Source: Desulfuromonas sp. (GTDB lineage Bacteria; Desulfobacterota; Desulfuromonadia; Desulfuromonadales; UBA2294). From it: DNA of 34,133 nt. This document shows positions 1 to 8,470 of this stretch, piece after piece. The stretch is taken from positions 1-34,133 of the forward strand of contig PKTZ01000090.1 in NCBI GenBank assembly GCA_002868925.1. Direction: 5' to 3'. Below the pieces are notes generated by a model, which was given only the letters and a program-made list of their open reading frames with translations, was not told the DNA's origin and did no database searches. The position numbers and the translations under genes were made by a program. Positions within the stretch are counted from its first letter, which is position 1. Each line of letters opens with the position of its first letter.

Positions 1-1011
1 GGCAAGCTGCTTCTGGCCCTCACTTTCGTTAAGCAGCATCTGGTCGGCCGGATTGGTCAGGTAGCCCATTTCGATCAACACGGTCGGCAGATCACCTTGC
101 CCAAGCGGCAAAAGCGGTGCCTCGCTGACTCCGTGAACGGTAAGCCCCGAGTCGCGCAGGGCAGAAGCGAGGTTCTCGGCCAGGCGCCGGCTGTCCTTGT
201 CATCGTTATTCACGTTCTCGCCCGGCAGGCTTTCCGCCCGGCGGACGTACAGATAAATTCCCTGCGGCTTGTAAACCTCGGCCGCCTGGGCGTGCAGCAG
301 CAACAGGGCATCAACGTCGGGATGAGCAGCCGCTTTCAACCGCTCTTCGAGGGTCAGACCATAATCATCGTCGCGGGAGAGATAGATAGGAATGCCGAGC
401 TGCATCTTGATCTGTTTCTGCAAGCTCTGGGCAACCGCCAGGGTGACGCTCTTCTCCTTGACACCATTGATACCGATCGAACCCGGATCCTGGCCACCGT
501 GTCCCGGGTCGATCGCCACCGCCCTGAGCACCGGAGCATCAAGCGGCTTCTTCTTACGCAGCAGGAATGAGAAGAAACGGTCGAGGGCCGACCCCTCCTC
601 CTTCTGTGTCGCCGACGGATTCAAATTGCGGTAATAGATTTTCTGATCGAGCAGGCCTGAGAGATGGCGGGCGATGAAGTCTTCCGGAACCCGCAACCGA
701 CCGTCTATAAAACGCGGCTTGTTGGCAAGCGGAATGAAGCGCTCACCGAGCTTGATGAACCGGCTTCCCGGAGAGATGACCGCCGTTCCACGCGGTGTGC
801 GGAAACGGTACAGGTGCGCGACCGAATCCCAATCGCCGCGACTTCCGAGCAGATCCAAGACGTCGTCGACGGCGAGAAACGCGACGCCGTCCCGCAGGTA
901 GACCTCTTCCAACCGTTGCGGCTGATCGCCCTCGAGCGCCAGTTCGACGACCGCCTGCGCCGGAAGGGCGCAGAGCAGCAGTAAAAATATGATGGAAACA
1001 AAAATGCGCAT
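1..1011 (-). CDS. N-acetylmuramoyl-L-alanine amidase (Amidase_3), 3' end outside window
   Basis: A secreted zinc amidase that cleaves the bond between N-acetylmuramic acid and the peptide stem of peptidoglycan, used in daughter-cell separation and wall turnover. The reading frame is open from an ATG at 1011 to the left edge, so the C-terminus is missing. Residues 1-20 are a signal peptide (LLLLCALPAQA). Residues about 21-125 resemble the N-terminal region seen in AmiC-like and copper-amine-oxidase-like wall proteins. The catalytic domain begins at DPGHGG (zinc His), followed by the Glu of GVKEKSV, the LLLLHAQA His and the catalytic Glu of VLIEMGYLTNP. A GAGG ribosome site lies about 10 nt before the ATG. 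It is last in the minus-strand run starting at the TPR gene, 76 nt after the DHH phosphoesterase, and may have its own promoter. Family assignment is firm; AmiC versus other paralogues is not settled. Confidence 0.9.
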   Translation of the reverse strand, partial: MRIFVSIIFLLLLCALPAQAVVELALEGDQPQRLEEVYLRDGVAFLAVDDVLDLLGSRGDWDSVAHLYRFRTPRGTAVISPGSRFIKLGERFIPLANKPRFIDGRLRVPEDFIARHLSGLLDQKIYYRNLNPSATQKEEGSALDRFFSFLLRKKKPLDAPVLRAVAIDPGHGGQDPGSIGINGVKEKSVTLAVAQSLQKQIKMQLGIPIYLSRDDDYGLTLEERLKAAAHPDVDALLLLHAQAAEVYKPQGIYLYVRRAESLPGENVNNDDKDSRRLAENLASALRDSGLTVHGVSEAPLLPLGQGDLPTVLIEMGYLTNPADQMLLNESEGQKQLA

Positions 1012-1087
1012 ATGGATGTATCCTCGCCAGGGAAAAATCGGTCAGTTATACCGCAGTTGGGAAAGGGCTGTCAACGCAGGCGGAGGG

Positions 1088-2122
1088 TTAGAGAACCAGG
1101 CGTTTCCCTTTTTCGACCGGGCGGTCGAGCTCCTTGAGCAGACGCCGGGTCAGGGATGTTTCGAGTTCTCGCAGGACCGCCAGGTTCCCGTTCATCGGGT
1201 CGATCTGGGCTCCGGCCGTCATGCCGTGGCCGCCGGCGGTGCCGAGATCTCCGACCACGCTGCGCAACAGAGGGCCGGCCAGGATGTCGTGTGAAGAAAT
1301 GCGCAGCGAGAGAACCGCCTTGCCCTTGTAACGCCCCATCCCGAGAACGACGTCGATCCCTTCCATCCGCAACAGGAAATCGGCCATATCGGCGACGACA
1401 TCCGGATTATCGATCTCATAGAGGTTGAAGACCATGACCGAACCGTACAGCCTGGCGTTTTCAATTGCCCGGTTGTAGGAGGAAAAATACTCCCGCGGCA
1501 CCTGGGCGTGGGCGATATTGTAGAGAATCCGGTTGTTACTCAACTGCAGCAGGTTGAGGTAAGCCGCCCGGTCGTACTCGGTCCATTCGCGGCCGAGATC
1601 CTGGGTCTCCGACTTGATCGCGTAGAACAGGATCGTCGCCAGCTTGGTCCCGACATAGACCTCCTGCCCGAGCAGGTATTCATAAAGGATAGTTGCGGCG
1701 GCCCCGTACCCCTCGCGCACGTCGTAAAGCTTGCACTTGCGGGTCCGGTCGCGCAGCGGGTGGTGATCGATAACGATGTGAACATCGCGATCCGATGGAA
1801 ATGAGTTATTCCCGGTGCCGGGCTGGGTGTCGACCATGCAGACGACTTTGTACTGATCGAGATCGAGGTCTTCGAATTGAACCGTCTTGATCTCCAACTC
1901 CTTGACCATCGCCCTATTTTCGCCGCGCCCGATGATACCACCGAAAGCGATGGTCGCATCGATGTTGGCGTTGACCTCGAGCATGTGGCGCAGAGCGAAC
2001 GCCGCGGCCAGAGAATCGGGGTCGGGGTTGTCGTGGGCAACGATCAACACCTTCCCCTTGCCACGGACAAATTCAAGAATCCGGGCCGAGAAATCGCGGG
2101 AATAATCCATTTCAAACGACAT
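1088..2122 (-). CDS. DHH/DHHA1 phosphoesterase, NrnA-like (oligoribonuclease / pAp phosphatase family)
   Basis: Cytoplasmic DHH-superfamily phosphoesterase, about 344 residues, the usual size for NrnA-type enzymes that degrade nano-RNA (2-5 nt) and/or dephosphorylate 3'-phosphoadenosine 5'-phosphate. Visible motifs are AHDNPDPDSLAAA (metal-binding Asp residues), VDTQPG, the IDHHPL signature, and a C-terminal DHHA1 domain with GTAGGHGMTAGAQI. I start it at the ATG at 2122 because GGGGAG lies 6 nt upstream; earlier in-frame codons lack a ribosome site. This start overlaps the end of the upstream Rossmann-fold gene by 11 nt, implying translational coupling. Some members act on cyclic dinucleotides (GdpP/Pde2-like), but there are no PAS or GGDEF domains here, so the stand-alone NrnA role is more likely. 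Substrate preference cannot be read from sequence. Confidence 0.88.
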   Translation of the reverse strand: MSFEMDYSRDFSARILEFVRGKGKVLIVAHDNPDPDSLAAAFALRHMLEVNANIDATIAFGGIIGRGENRAMVKELEIKTVQFEDLDLDQYKVVCMVDTQPGTGNNSFPSDRDVHIVIDHHPLRDRTRKCKLYDVREGYGAAATILYEYLLGQEVYVGTKLATILFYAIKSETQDLGREWTEYDRAAYLNLLQLSNNRILYNIAHAQVPREYFSSYNRAIENARLYGSVMVFNLYEIDNPDVVADMADFLLRMEGIDVVLGMGRYKGKAVLSLRISSHDILAGPLLRSVVGDLGTAGGHGMTAGAQIDPMNGNLAVLRELETSLTRRLLKELDRPVEKGKRLVL

Positions 2123-2603
2123 GATCATCTCCCCGGTTGGTGCCGGAAATCGTTTCCAGGACGCGGGCAACCGCCTCCTGCGGCGAAGCGACGACGGTTA
2201 TGCCGTCGAGCTCAAATTGCGGCCGCAGGGCGAACACCTTCTTCCCCAGTTTCAGCGCGATCGCCGCCTCGGACAGGGTACCATACTCCCCTTCGACCGC
2301 AATCAGCGCCTGCGCCGTGTGTGCGATGATAATGTTGCGGGCATGACCCATGTTGGTCGGTACGGCGAGAGTCACATGCTCGTTCGCTTCCTGTGCGCTC
2401 GCCCCCGGCAGGATACCGATCACCTCGCCGCCGGCATCTGCGCACCCCCGGGAGGCTGCGGCCATAACCCCGTCGAGGCCACCACAGACCATAACGCCCC
2501 CCGCTTCGGCGATCAGGCGCCCGACCTCGCCGGCCAGTTGTTCACCTTCGGCACTCGCCCGGCCGGCGCCGATGACGCCGATGATGTTTTTGCGCAGTCC
2601 CAT
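2112..2603 (-). CDS. TIGR00725 / LOG-like Rossmann-fold protein
   Basis: A 163-residue cytoplasmic protein of the SLOG/LOG superfamily (nucleotide-binding Rossmann fold related to lysine-decarboxylase-like proteins). It shows IGVIGAGRAS at the N-terminus (nucleotide-binding loop), VCGGLDGVMAAASRG, and the phosphate-binding region NMGHARNIIIAHTAQA followed by VEGEYGTLSEAAIALKLGKKV. Classic cytokinin-activating LOG enzymes carry PGGxGTxxE; here the matching stretch is EGEYGTLSE, so LOG phosphoribohydrolase activity should not be assumed. It starts 9 nt after the copA stop and overlaps the DHH phosphoesterase start, so it is co-transcribed with both. Pairing with a nucleotide phosphoesterase hints at nucleotide metabolism, which is inference only. 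Confidence 0.8.
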   Translation of the reverse strand: MGLRKNIIGVIGAGRASAEGEQLAGEVGRLIAEAGGVMVCGGLDGVMAAASRGCADAGGEVIGILPGASAQEANEHVTLAVPTNMGHARNIIIAHTAQALIAVEGEYGTLSEAAIALKLGKKVFALRPQFELDGITVVASPQEAVARVLETISGTNRGDDHVV

Positions 2604-2612
2604 AATCGTATG

Positions 2613-5267
2613 CTACAGCCGTCTCTTGACCCGTCGCAGCAACAGGCTGTTGGTGACAACCGAGACGCTGGAAAAGGCCATTGCCAGACCGGCAAACTCC
2701 GGCTTGAGGTAAAGACCGAAAAACGGGTAGAGCACTCCGGCCGCCAGTGGAATCCCGATGATATTGTAAATGAAGGCCCAGAAAAGGTTTTGTTTTATCT
2801 TGACCAGGGTGCGTCGACCGAGCCTGACCGCACGGACCACGTCACGGATATTGCCCCGCACCAGCACAAGGTCGCCGGTCTCCCGCGCCACGTCGGTCCC
2901 GCTGCCGATGGCGATCCCGACATCGGCCTGGGCCAGCGCCGGCGCATCATTGATGCCGTCACCGACCATGCCGACCAGTTTCCCCTGTTCCTGGTAGCTG
3001 GCGATGACGTCCTGCTTCTGACCCGGCTGCACTTCGGCCTCGACCGTCTCGATGCCGATCCGCTTCGCCACCGCCTCGGCCGGTTCCAGCCGATCGCCGG
3101 TGAGCATAACGCACTCCAGCCCCATATGATGCAGCAGGGTGATCGCCTCGCCGGTCCCTTCGCGAGGCTTGTCGCGCAGCCCGATAATCCCAAGGTTCTG
3201 GTCCTCGACCGCCAGGTAGACAATCGACATCCCCTCCGATTCGAGCTCCCGGCTGAGGATGACCAGCCCGCGCATGCTGACATGATTCTCCTCGAGCAGC
3301 TTGCGGCTGCCGAGCAGCACCTTCTCGCCGCCGATCTTGCAGATGACCCCCTGCCCGCCGATTTCCTCCGCATTTTCGGCCGCGGGGACCTTGATCCCCT
3401 TATGTTCGGCCCAGGCCGCGATGGACCGGGAGAGTGGGTGACTGCTGACCCTGGCAGCGGCCGCCGCCAGCTTGAGCATTTCGTCCTTGCTGACCCCTTC
3501 GGCATGCGCGATCTCCGCCACCCGGAAATCGCCATGGGTCAGGGTGCCGGTCTTGTCGAAAATAATGGTGTCGAGCCGGGCGATATTCTCCAGGCCCGAA
3601 GCCTTCTTGATCAGGATGCCGGCCTGCAACCCGATGGCACTGCCGACCATGATCGCGGTCGGGGTCGCCAACCCGAGGGCGCAAGGACAGGCGATCACCA
3701 GCACGGCGACCCCCATGCGGAACGCGAAGACAAAATCGGCGCCGCTGAAAATCCAGGCCGCGTAAGTCGAACCGGCCACCAGGATAACCACCGGGACAAA
3801 GACATTGGCGACGCGATCGGCCAACCTCTGGATCGGTGCCTTGTCGGCCTGGGCCTCCTCGACCATGCGCACGATGCTGGAAAGAACGGTCATCTCGCCG
3901 ATCCGGGTGGCGCGCATCAGCATCCGGCCGCCGCCGTTAATGGTGGCACCGGTCAGCGGATCTCCGACCTCCTTGGCGACCGGGACCGGTTCGCCGGTCA
4001 GCATCGATTCATCGACCGCCGACCTCCCCTCGATCACTTCACCATCGACCGGGATCCGGTCACCGGGACGGATAACCAGGGTATCGCCGACCTGAACTTC
4101 GGACGTATCGACCTCCTGTTCCCTGTCGTCAACGAGGACAATCGCCCGATCGGCCTGCAGTTCGAGCAGCGCCCGCAGGGCACGGCTCGCCTGCCCCTTC
4201 GCTTTTGCCTCGAGCCATTTGCCGAAACGGATGAAGGTGATCAGCATGGCGCTGGTTTCGAAGAAGACTTCGCCGGAGAGGCCAAAAACATGGTTGGCGG
4301 CGAGCATCGAATAGCCGTAGGCGGCGCTGATTCCGAGCGTCACCAGGACATCCATGTTGGCCGAAAGATTGCGGATCGAATTCCAGGCACCGCGGTAAAA
4401 AGTGAGGCCGGCGCTGAATTGAACCACGGTCGCCAACGCCATGTTGACCCACAGGGTCTCTGCACCGAACGGTTGCAGCCACATCAGCGGCATGATCGGC
4501 AGCGAAAGAATCGCGGCGAAGATGAGCCACTGCAGTTCGCGGCGTGCTTCGAGGTCGGTGACTTCCGCCGACTCGTCCTCCATGACCGGCTTGTAGCCGG
4601 CATCGCTCACCGCCTTGAACAGTTCTTCGGGCGAGACCGCCGACTCGTCGTAAAATGCGGTCGCCGACTCATTGGCCAGGTTGACATAGGCATCGGTCAC
4701 CCCCGGCACTGCCCGCAGCTTCTTCTCGACCGTTCCGACGCAGGTGGCGCAGGTCATGCCGTAGACATTAAAGCGCAGCTTGCCTTTGGCCGACTCATCC
4801 TGGAATGCTTCCTGTTCGTCCTGCTCGACCAGTGCTGCCAGCTCCGCTTCGTCGATCTCTTCGGGGGTAGGCTCCACAGGCTCCGGCTCTTCCCGGGGCT
4901 CATCCGCCTCGGCATCCGGGGCACTCTCCTCTACGGCCGGCGGCGGCGGCTCCTCATCTGCAGCAACGTCCGGTTCAGATGGCGGTTCTTCGAGTCGGTA
5001 ACCGGTATCGACGATAACCTGGCCCAGCTGCTCCGGGGTAACCTGGTCGGCATCGTAGTGAATCCGGGCAGATTTCTCTTCGAGGGAGACCTCGGCCCGG
5101 TCAACACCGGCGCACTGCTGCAGGGCGGTCGTCACCCGGGCGACGCACTTTTCGCAACTCATACCGAAAACCGGAAGTTCCACGTAAGCAAGCGGCTTTT
5201 TATCGTCGTCGCTTACGCTTTTTTCGGTTTCGTTAATTTCTGGAAAGAGGGATTGTTGTGTAGCCAT
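2613..5267 (-). CDS. copA: copper-translocating P1B-type ATPase CopA
   Basis: Inner-membrane Cu(I)-exporting ATPase, 884 residues. Two N-terminal heavy-metal-associated domains carry GMSCEKC (C38, C41) and GMTCATC (C173, C176). They are separated by an unusual Pro/Glu/Asp/Ala-rich linker of about 70 residues (93-162). Core motifs in order: TGEPVP (424-429, actuator), CPC (527-529, transport site), DKTGT (phosphorylated Asp571), SSHP (608-611), GDGINDAP (769-776). The last helices carry YN (834-835) and MAFSS (863-867), the signature of Cu(I)/Ag(I) pumps rather than Zn/Cd pumps. The ATG at 5267 lies 55 nt inside the upstream TPR gene; no later start keeps HMA1 intact and the ribosome site is weak, so translation may depend on the TPR gene. 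No CueR-like or CsoR-like gene is adjacent. Confidence 0.96.
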   Translation of the reverse strand: MATQQSLFPEINETEKSVSDDDKKPLAYVELPVFGMSCEKCVARVTTALQQCAGVDRAEVSLEEKSARIHYDADQVTPEQLGQVIVDTGYRLEEPPSEPDVAADEEPPPPAVEESAPDAEADEPREEPEPVEPTPEEIDEAELAALVEQDEQEAFQDESAKGKLRFNVYGMTCATCVGTVEKKLRAVPGVTDAYVNLANESATAFYDESAVSPEELFKAVSDAGYKPVMEDESAEVTDLEARRELQWLIFAAILSLPIMPLMWLQPFGAETLWVNMALATVVQFSAGLTFYRGAWNSIRNLSANMDVLVTLGISAAYGYSMLAANHVFGLSGEVFFETSAMLITFIRFGKWLEAKAKGQASRALRALLELQADRAIVLVDDREQEVDTSEVQVGDTLVIRPGDRIPVDGEVIEGRSAVDESMLTGEPVPVAKEVGDPLTGATINGGGRMLMRATRIGEMTVLSSIVRMVEEAQADKAPIQRLADRVANVFVPVVILVAGSTYAAWIFSGADFVFAFRMGVAVLVIACPCALGLATPTAIMVGSAIGLQAGILIKKASGLENIARLDTIIFDKTGTLTHGDFRVAEIAHAEGVSKDEMLKLAAAAARVSSHPLSRSIAAWAEHKGIKVPAAENAEEIGGQGVICKIGGEKVLLGSRKLLEENHVSMRGLVILSRELESEGMSIVYLAVEDQNLGIIGLRDKPREGTGEAITLLHHMGLECVMLTGDRLEPAEAVAKRIGIETVEAEVQPGQKQDVIASYQEQGKLVGMVGDGINDAPALAQADVGIAIGSGTDVARETGDLVLVRGNIRDVVRAVRLGRRTLVKIKQNLFWAFIYNIIGIPLAAGVLYPFFGLYLKPEFAGLAMAFSSVSVVTNSLLLRRVKRRL

Positions 5268-6457
5268 TCGAAATCGGGATCTTTCCTCGCGTCCTCCATC
5301 AGTCGGACGTCCTGGCTCGCGACAATGTCGAGCTCCTTCAGGGTTTCCTGCTCCTTCCCCTGGCGGGCGAAGACACAGGCCCGGTTGTAGTGGGCCAGCG
5401 GATAACGCACATCGTGCTGCAGGATCGCATCGAAACAGGCCAACGCCTCATCGAGTTGGCCTAAATCCATCAGGACATTGCCTTTGTTGTTTAACGTATA
5501 AAGTGAATCGGGATCACGGCTCAGGCTCTCCTCGAGACAGGCCAGCGCCTTCTCCAGCTCCCCCTGTCGTTCATACAGGATTGCCCTATAAAACGGCGGC
5601 TCCGGGCTTTCCGGGGCAACCTTGTCGGCATCGTCGAGGGCGGCAAAAGCCTCCTGTTCGCGATCATTATCGAACAGCAGGGTCGCCTTTTCAAGCAGCG
5701 CCTCGCCGAAATCGGGGTCGAGCTGCAGGGTCTTGTCCAGATCCGCCAACCCCTTATCCAGCTCGTGCAGGCGGATATGGCCAACGCCGCGATTATAATA
5801 ATAGGAAGCGGCATCATCGCTCTTTGCAATCGCCTGGTCGTAATACCTGATCGCCTCCTCGTTGCGATCGAGTCCGGAAAGCGCATAACCGAGCCCGTTC
5901 AGGCAGGCCGGATCTTCCGGGTTTGCCTCCATGGCCAGCTCGAAACTCTCCAGCGCTGCTTCATAACGGCCGAGGCGGTTCAGGGCGTACCCCTTGTTGT
6001 AGTAGGCTTCGGCCGCGTCCGGCATCCGACGCAGCGCCTCGTCGTACATGGCGAGGGCATCTTCGGTCTGCCCAAGTTCATCGAGGATATTGCCCCGGTT
6101 GATGTACGCCTCCGGAAAATCGGGCTGCAACTGCAAAGAGAGATCGAGATGCTGCAAAGCCTCCTCAAGCCTGCCGATTTTTTCGAGCAGAACGCCGAAG
6201 TTGTGGTGGATGGCACCATTCTTCGGGTCGTAGGTCGAGGCGGTTCGGTAGAGCGCCAATGCCTTCGGGTAATCCTGCAGGTTGGTCGCCGCGACGGCAC
6301 AGAGGTTCAACGCCTCGATATTGTGCGGGTGTTTCTCGAGATACTCTTCGGCCAGGTCGAGAGCGGTCTCGTCCTCACCACGGTCGAGGGCTATCTGGGC
6401 CAGTTCCAGCTGGCCGTGCCCTTCAAAATCGACGTAATCTCCGAATTCCTCGTTCAT
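5213..6457 (-). CDS. tetratricopeptide-repeat protein
   Basis: A 414-residue protein made almost wholly of about 10-11 TPR units (for example [56 protein letters not shown]). It ends with the common closing pattern of an [16 protein letters not shown]-type repeat and [16 protein letters not shown]. There is no signal peptide or membrane helix, so it is probably a cytoplasmic scaffold. An in-frame GTG sits at 6466, but the AGGTGG containing it is the ribosome site for the ATG at 6457 (about 5 nt spacing), which I take as the start. Its last 55 nt overlap the start of copA. It is the first gene of the minus-strand run through copA to the DHH gene. Partner proteins are unknown. Confidence 0.9.
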   Translation of the reverse strand: MNEEFGDYVDFEGHGQLELAQIALDRGEDETALDLAEEYLEKHPHNIEALNLCAVAATNLQDYPKALALYRTASTYDPKNGAIHHNFGVLLEKIGRLEEALQHLDLSLQLQPDFPEAYINRGNILDELGQTEDALAMYDEALRRMPDAAEAYYNKGYALNRLGRYEAALESFELAMEANPEDPACLNGLGYALSGLDRNEEAIRYYDQAIAKSDDAASYYYNRGVGHIRLHELDKGLADLDKTLQLDPDFGEALLEKATLLFDNDREQEAFAALDDADKVAPESPEPPFYRAILYERQGELEKALACLEESLSRDPDSLYTLNNKGNVLMDLGQLDEALACFDAILQHDVRYPLAHYNRACVFARQGKEQETLKELDIVASQDVRLMEDARKDPDFEWLHNNPSFQKLTKPKKA

Positions 6458-6547
6458 TCTTTCCACCTAAAATCGTGCAATATTTACAAATAAGCACTAT
6501 ATCAGGATTGGACGGAAATCGGGGAAAAAACCTAAAGGGAACCGGGT

Positions 6548-6766
6548 CTATTTTTTCGAAACGGCAGGGCTATTGGCCGCGCGCAGTTCGGCGACACTCT
6601 TGCCACCGACCCCCCAACTGGTGGGCTCAATCTCCTCGATCACCACGTGGGTCGAAGCCGGATTTTTTTCGAGGACGTCGGCCAGCAGCCCGGTAATGCC
6701 GGCAATCAGTTCCTTTTTCTGCTCATCGGTCGCGCCGGTCGTAATCTTCACATTGACGAATGGCAT
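6548..6766 (-). CDS. 4-oxalocrotonate tautomerase family protein
   Basis: A 72-residue protein of the tautomerase superfamily, which form small hexamers using the N-terminal proline (exposed after Met removal) as catalytic base. The N-terminus MPFVNVKITTG places Pro at position 2, followed by TDEQKKELIAGITGLLADVL and the VVIEEIEPTSWGVGGKSVAEL segment typical of 4-OT-like proteins. An ideal AGGAGG lies 8 nt upstream of the ATG. The family acts on diverse keto-enol substrates and many genomic members lack an assigned substrate; no aromatic degradation genes are nearby, so the physiological role is open. The C-terminal tail (NSPAVSKK) is longer than in the shortest family members. Confidence 0.9.
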   Translation of the reverse strand: MPFVNVKITTGATDEQKKELIAGITGLLADVLEKNPASTHVVIEEIEPTSWGVGGKSVAELRAANSPAVSKK

Positions 6767-6846
6767 GGTGAGTTCCTCCTGAAGTCAGTGCCTGTTCCAT
6801 TGAAAATTATCACACAAATCACATAACGCATAGGGTCCAAAACATG

Positions 6847-6874
6847 AAAAAGGCCTGCGTTAAGGCAGACCTTT
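6847..6874 (-). terminator. intrinsic terminator downstream of the CheY-like gene
   Basis: Inverted repeat with arms at 6849-6858 and 6865-6874 and a 6-nt loop. Read on the minus strand all ten base pairs form (one is G-U; the same position would be a C-A mismatch on plus), and the second arm runs into a T5 tract at 6847-6851. The strand-specific pairing favours minus, matching the receiver gene that ends at 6905. Confidence 0.85.
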
Positions 6875-6904
6875 GATTTCATGAATCCTTGTTTAAATAC
6901 CGGG

Positions 6905-7270
6905 TCATCCGATCGTCAATTGCACCATCTTCAGCAGATGGGTCGGGTTGAACGGCTTCTCGATCCAGCCACTGGCACCGGCGGCCCTCCCCTGACTCTT
7001 CAACTCCTCGCTGGTTTCGGTGGTCAGGACAACGATCGGAGTAAACTTGGTCTTCGAAGCCTTGCGGGCTTCCCGGATTAGTCCAAACCCGTCCATGTTC
7101 GGCATATTGATGTCGGTGATGATCATGTCGACGTCATATTCGTCAAGTTTTCCGAGGGCATCGAGACCATCGACCGCCTCGACACTGCGGTAACCATCCT
7201 GATCAAGAGCCATGGTGACCGTCGTCCGTATGGTCGCTGAATCATCAACGACAAGAATATTCTTGGCCAT
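6905..7270 (-). CDS. single-domain response regulator (CheY-like receiver)
   Basis: A 121-residue stand-alone receiver domain. It has the acidic pair in ILVVDDSATIR (Asp9-Asp10), phospho-acceptor Asp53 in IITDINMPNMDG, conserved Thr83 in VVLTTE and Lys105 in GWIEKPFNP. There is no output domain, so signalling must be by protein-protein contact, as for CheY or phosphorelay intermediates. The start at ATG 7270 gives a protein beginning at the first beta strand; the frame extends upstream to 7363 but those residues match nothing in the family. A sigma-70-like promoter lies about 125 nt upstream and a terminator follows, so this is probably a single-gene unit. No histidine kinase or chemotaxis gene is adjacent; its partner is encoded elsewhere. 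The motif ATIRTTVTMAL resembles receivers linked to chemotaxis clusters. Confidence 0.93.
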   Translation of the reverse strand: MAKNILVVDDSATIRTTVTMALDQDGYRSVEAVDGLDALGKLDEYDVDMIITDINMPNMDGFGLIREARKASKTKFTPIVVLTTETSEELKSQGRAAGASGWIEKPFNPTHLLKMVQLTIG

Positions 7271-7393
7271 CTGCAACTTATCACCGGAAAGTGGTTCGAT
7301 CGATTGTTTCAAGGCGACCTCCTGCGCAAACGACAAAATCACACAAGGCGAAATAAATAACAAATAATTTATCCTGCAATTTCAATACTTTGC

Positions 7394-7423
7394 ACTATAA
7401 CTATATATGCAGATACCTGTCAA
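7394..7423 (-). promoter_or_regulatory. sigma-70-type promoter of the CheY-like gene
   Basis: On the minus strand TTGACA (7418-7423) is followed after 18 nt by TATAGT (7394-7399), five of six matches to TATAAT. It lies about 125 nt upstream of the receiver start at 7270, in AT-rich DNA, leaving a leader of roughly 115 nt with no obvious structure. Confidence 0.65.
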
Positions 7424-7488
7424 TTGGAAACAATTAATAATGACAAGACTAAGGTAAATGGGACAGGGAGAGCATCAGATCGACGAGT

Positions 7489-7923
7489 TCAGCTTGCCGG
7501 CCGCCAGAAACGTGCCAGCAGGGCGGTGATGATAATGGCGAGCAGGAGGCGCAGCCCGAGCATAATCGAACCATAACCGCCGATGGCGACAAAGATCAGG
7601 ATATCTTCGACCACAGCGTGGCAGGTCGCCAGGAACAGGCCGATCAGAAACAGCTCCCGTTTCGACAACCGCTTCTCCTGACTGACCCTGATGATGATCC
7701 CGGCGCCGTAGGCGATACCGAGGAAGATGCCGGTAAAAAGCGGAACCGCCGCATCGCGGGAGAGACCGACCCCCCTCATCAGCGGTTCGACCGAGTTGCC
7801 GGCCCGGCGGAAGATCGGCTGGTAGCGCAGAACCTCGAAGGCGACGACGACCGGCACGATAATCAGGAAGAGCTTGCCGCCAAGCAGCAGCGCGCCCCAG
7901 ATGGCATCCACCAATGCGGCCAT
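7489..7923 (-). CDS. nucleoside-recognition (Gate) domain membrane protein, half B
   Basis: A 144-residue integral membrane protein of the Gate/nucleoside-recognition superfamily (relatives: spore maturation proteins SpmA/SpmB, FeoB gate domains). Hydrophobic helices include ALLLGGKLFLIIVPVVVAF, PLFTGIFLGIAYGAGIII and LLLAIIITALLARFW. The motif LIGLFLATCHAVVEDILIF is characteristic. The ATG at 7923 overlaps the stop of the preceding gene by one base (TGATG), so I use that start although the frame stays open further upstream. The two products probably form one functional membrane complex. The family's transported or sensed ligand is not established, and there is no neighbouring iron or nucleoside gene to help. 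Confidence 0.78.
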   Translation of the reverse strand: MAALVDAIWGALLLGGKLFLIIVPVVVAFEVLRYQPIFRRAGNSVEPLMRGVGLSRDAAVPLFTGIFLGIAYGAGIIIRVSQEKRLSKRELFLIGLFLATCHAVVEDILIFVAIGGYGSIMLGLRLLLAIIITALLARFWRPAS

Positions 7924-8408
7924 CACTGCACCCCCATCAGCGCCAGCCCCTGCATCACCAGGCCGGCGAGGACGGCGATGCCGAGGCGACAGAGGGTAAT
8001 GACGCTGCCACGCACCCCGGTACTGCGAAGCACACCCCCTTCGAGCAGAAGGTTGTGTGCGATCCCCATCATCACCCCGCATTGGGTCACCTGCCACGGC
8101 GTCAGGTCGAGCGGGGCGAGAACAGCGATGGCAGCGTAGAGATTGACCAGGAAAGCAGCGACAAATGCAAAAGCCGCCTCGCCGGGGAGACCGAACAGGG
8201 TCATCACCGGTCGACAGAGTTCTCCCGCGGCAGCGAGCAGCTCTGTCCCCTTGAGCAGATCGACCACGACATAGAGCGGCAGCACCCACTTGACCAACTT
8301 GATTGAGGTCCCGATCCCGGCCCTGAATCCGTCGCGGATACGGGTCGGAATATCGGGGGTTTCCGCGGCAACGGCTGACTTATTATCCTGCTCGGTATCG
8401 TGCATCAT
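7923..8408 (-). CDS. nucleoside-recognition (Gate) domain membrane protein, half A
   Basis: A 161-residue inner-membrane protein, partner of the next gene. After a hydrophilic N-terminus of about 30 residues come helices SIKLVKWVLPLYVVVDLLKG, AAFAFVAAFLVNLYAAIAVL, and a segment MMGIAHNLLLEGGVLRSTG that mirrors the CHAVVEDILIF segment of the partner, suggesting the two are related halves. Two ATG codons (8408 and 8405) are possible starts; neither has a strong ribosome site. Divergent to lpxH with about 60 nt between the starts, so the promoters of both must share that gap. Family is moderately sure, function unknown. Confidence 0.78.
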   Translation of the reverse strand: MMHDTEQDNKSAVAAETPDIPTRIRDGFRAGIGTSIKLVKWVLPLYVVVDLLKGTELLAAAGELCRPVMTLFGLPGEAAFAFVAAFLVNLYAAIAVLAPLDLTPWQVTQCGVMMGIAHNLLLEGGVLRSTGVRGSVITLCRLGIAVLAGLVMQGLALMGVQ

Positions 8409-8470
8409 ACAATCATTTCAAAAGCGACTCTGCTTGACTTGTCGGTAGCGGCTCCACTATAGTTTCCGCC

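Noticed and set aside
2121-5390. Open plus-strand frame of more than 1,000 codons opposite copA and the Rossmann-fold gene
   Set aside because: It is antisense to genes with complete families and motifs. Its translation is low-complexity and rich in Asp, Gln, Gly and His, typical of the shadow of a GC-rich gene.
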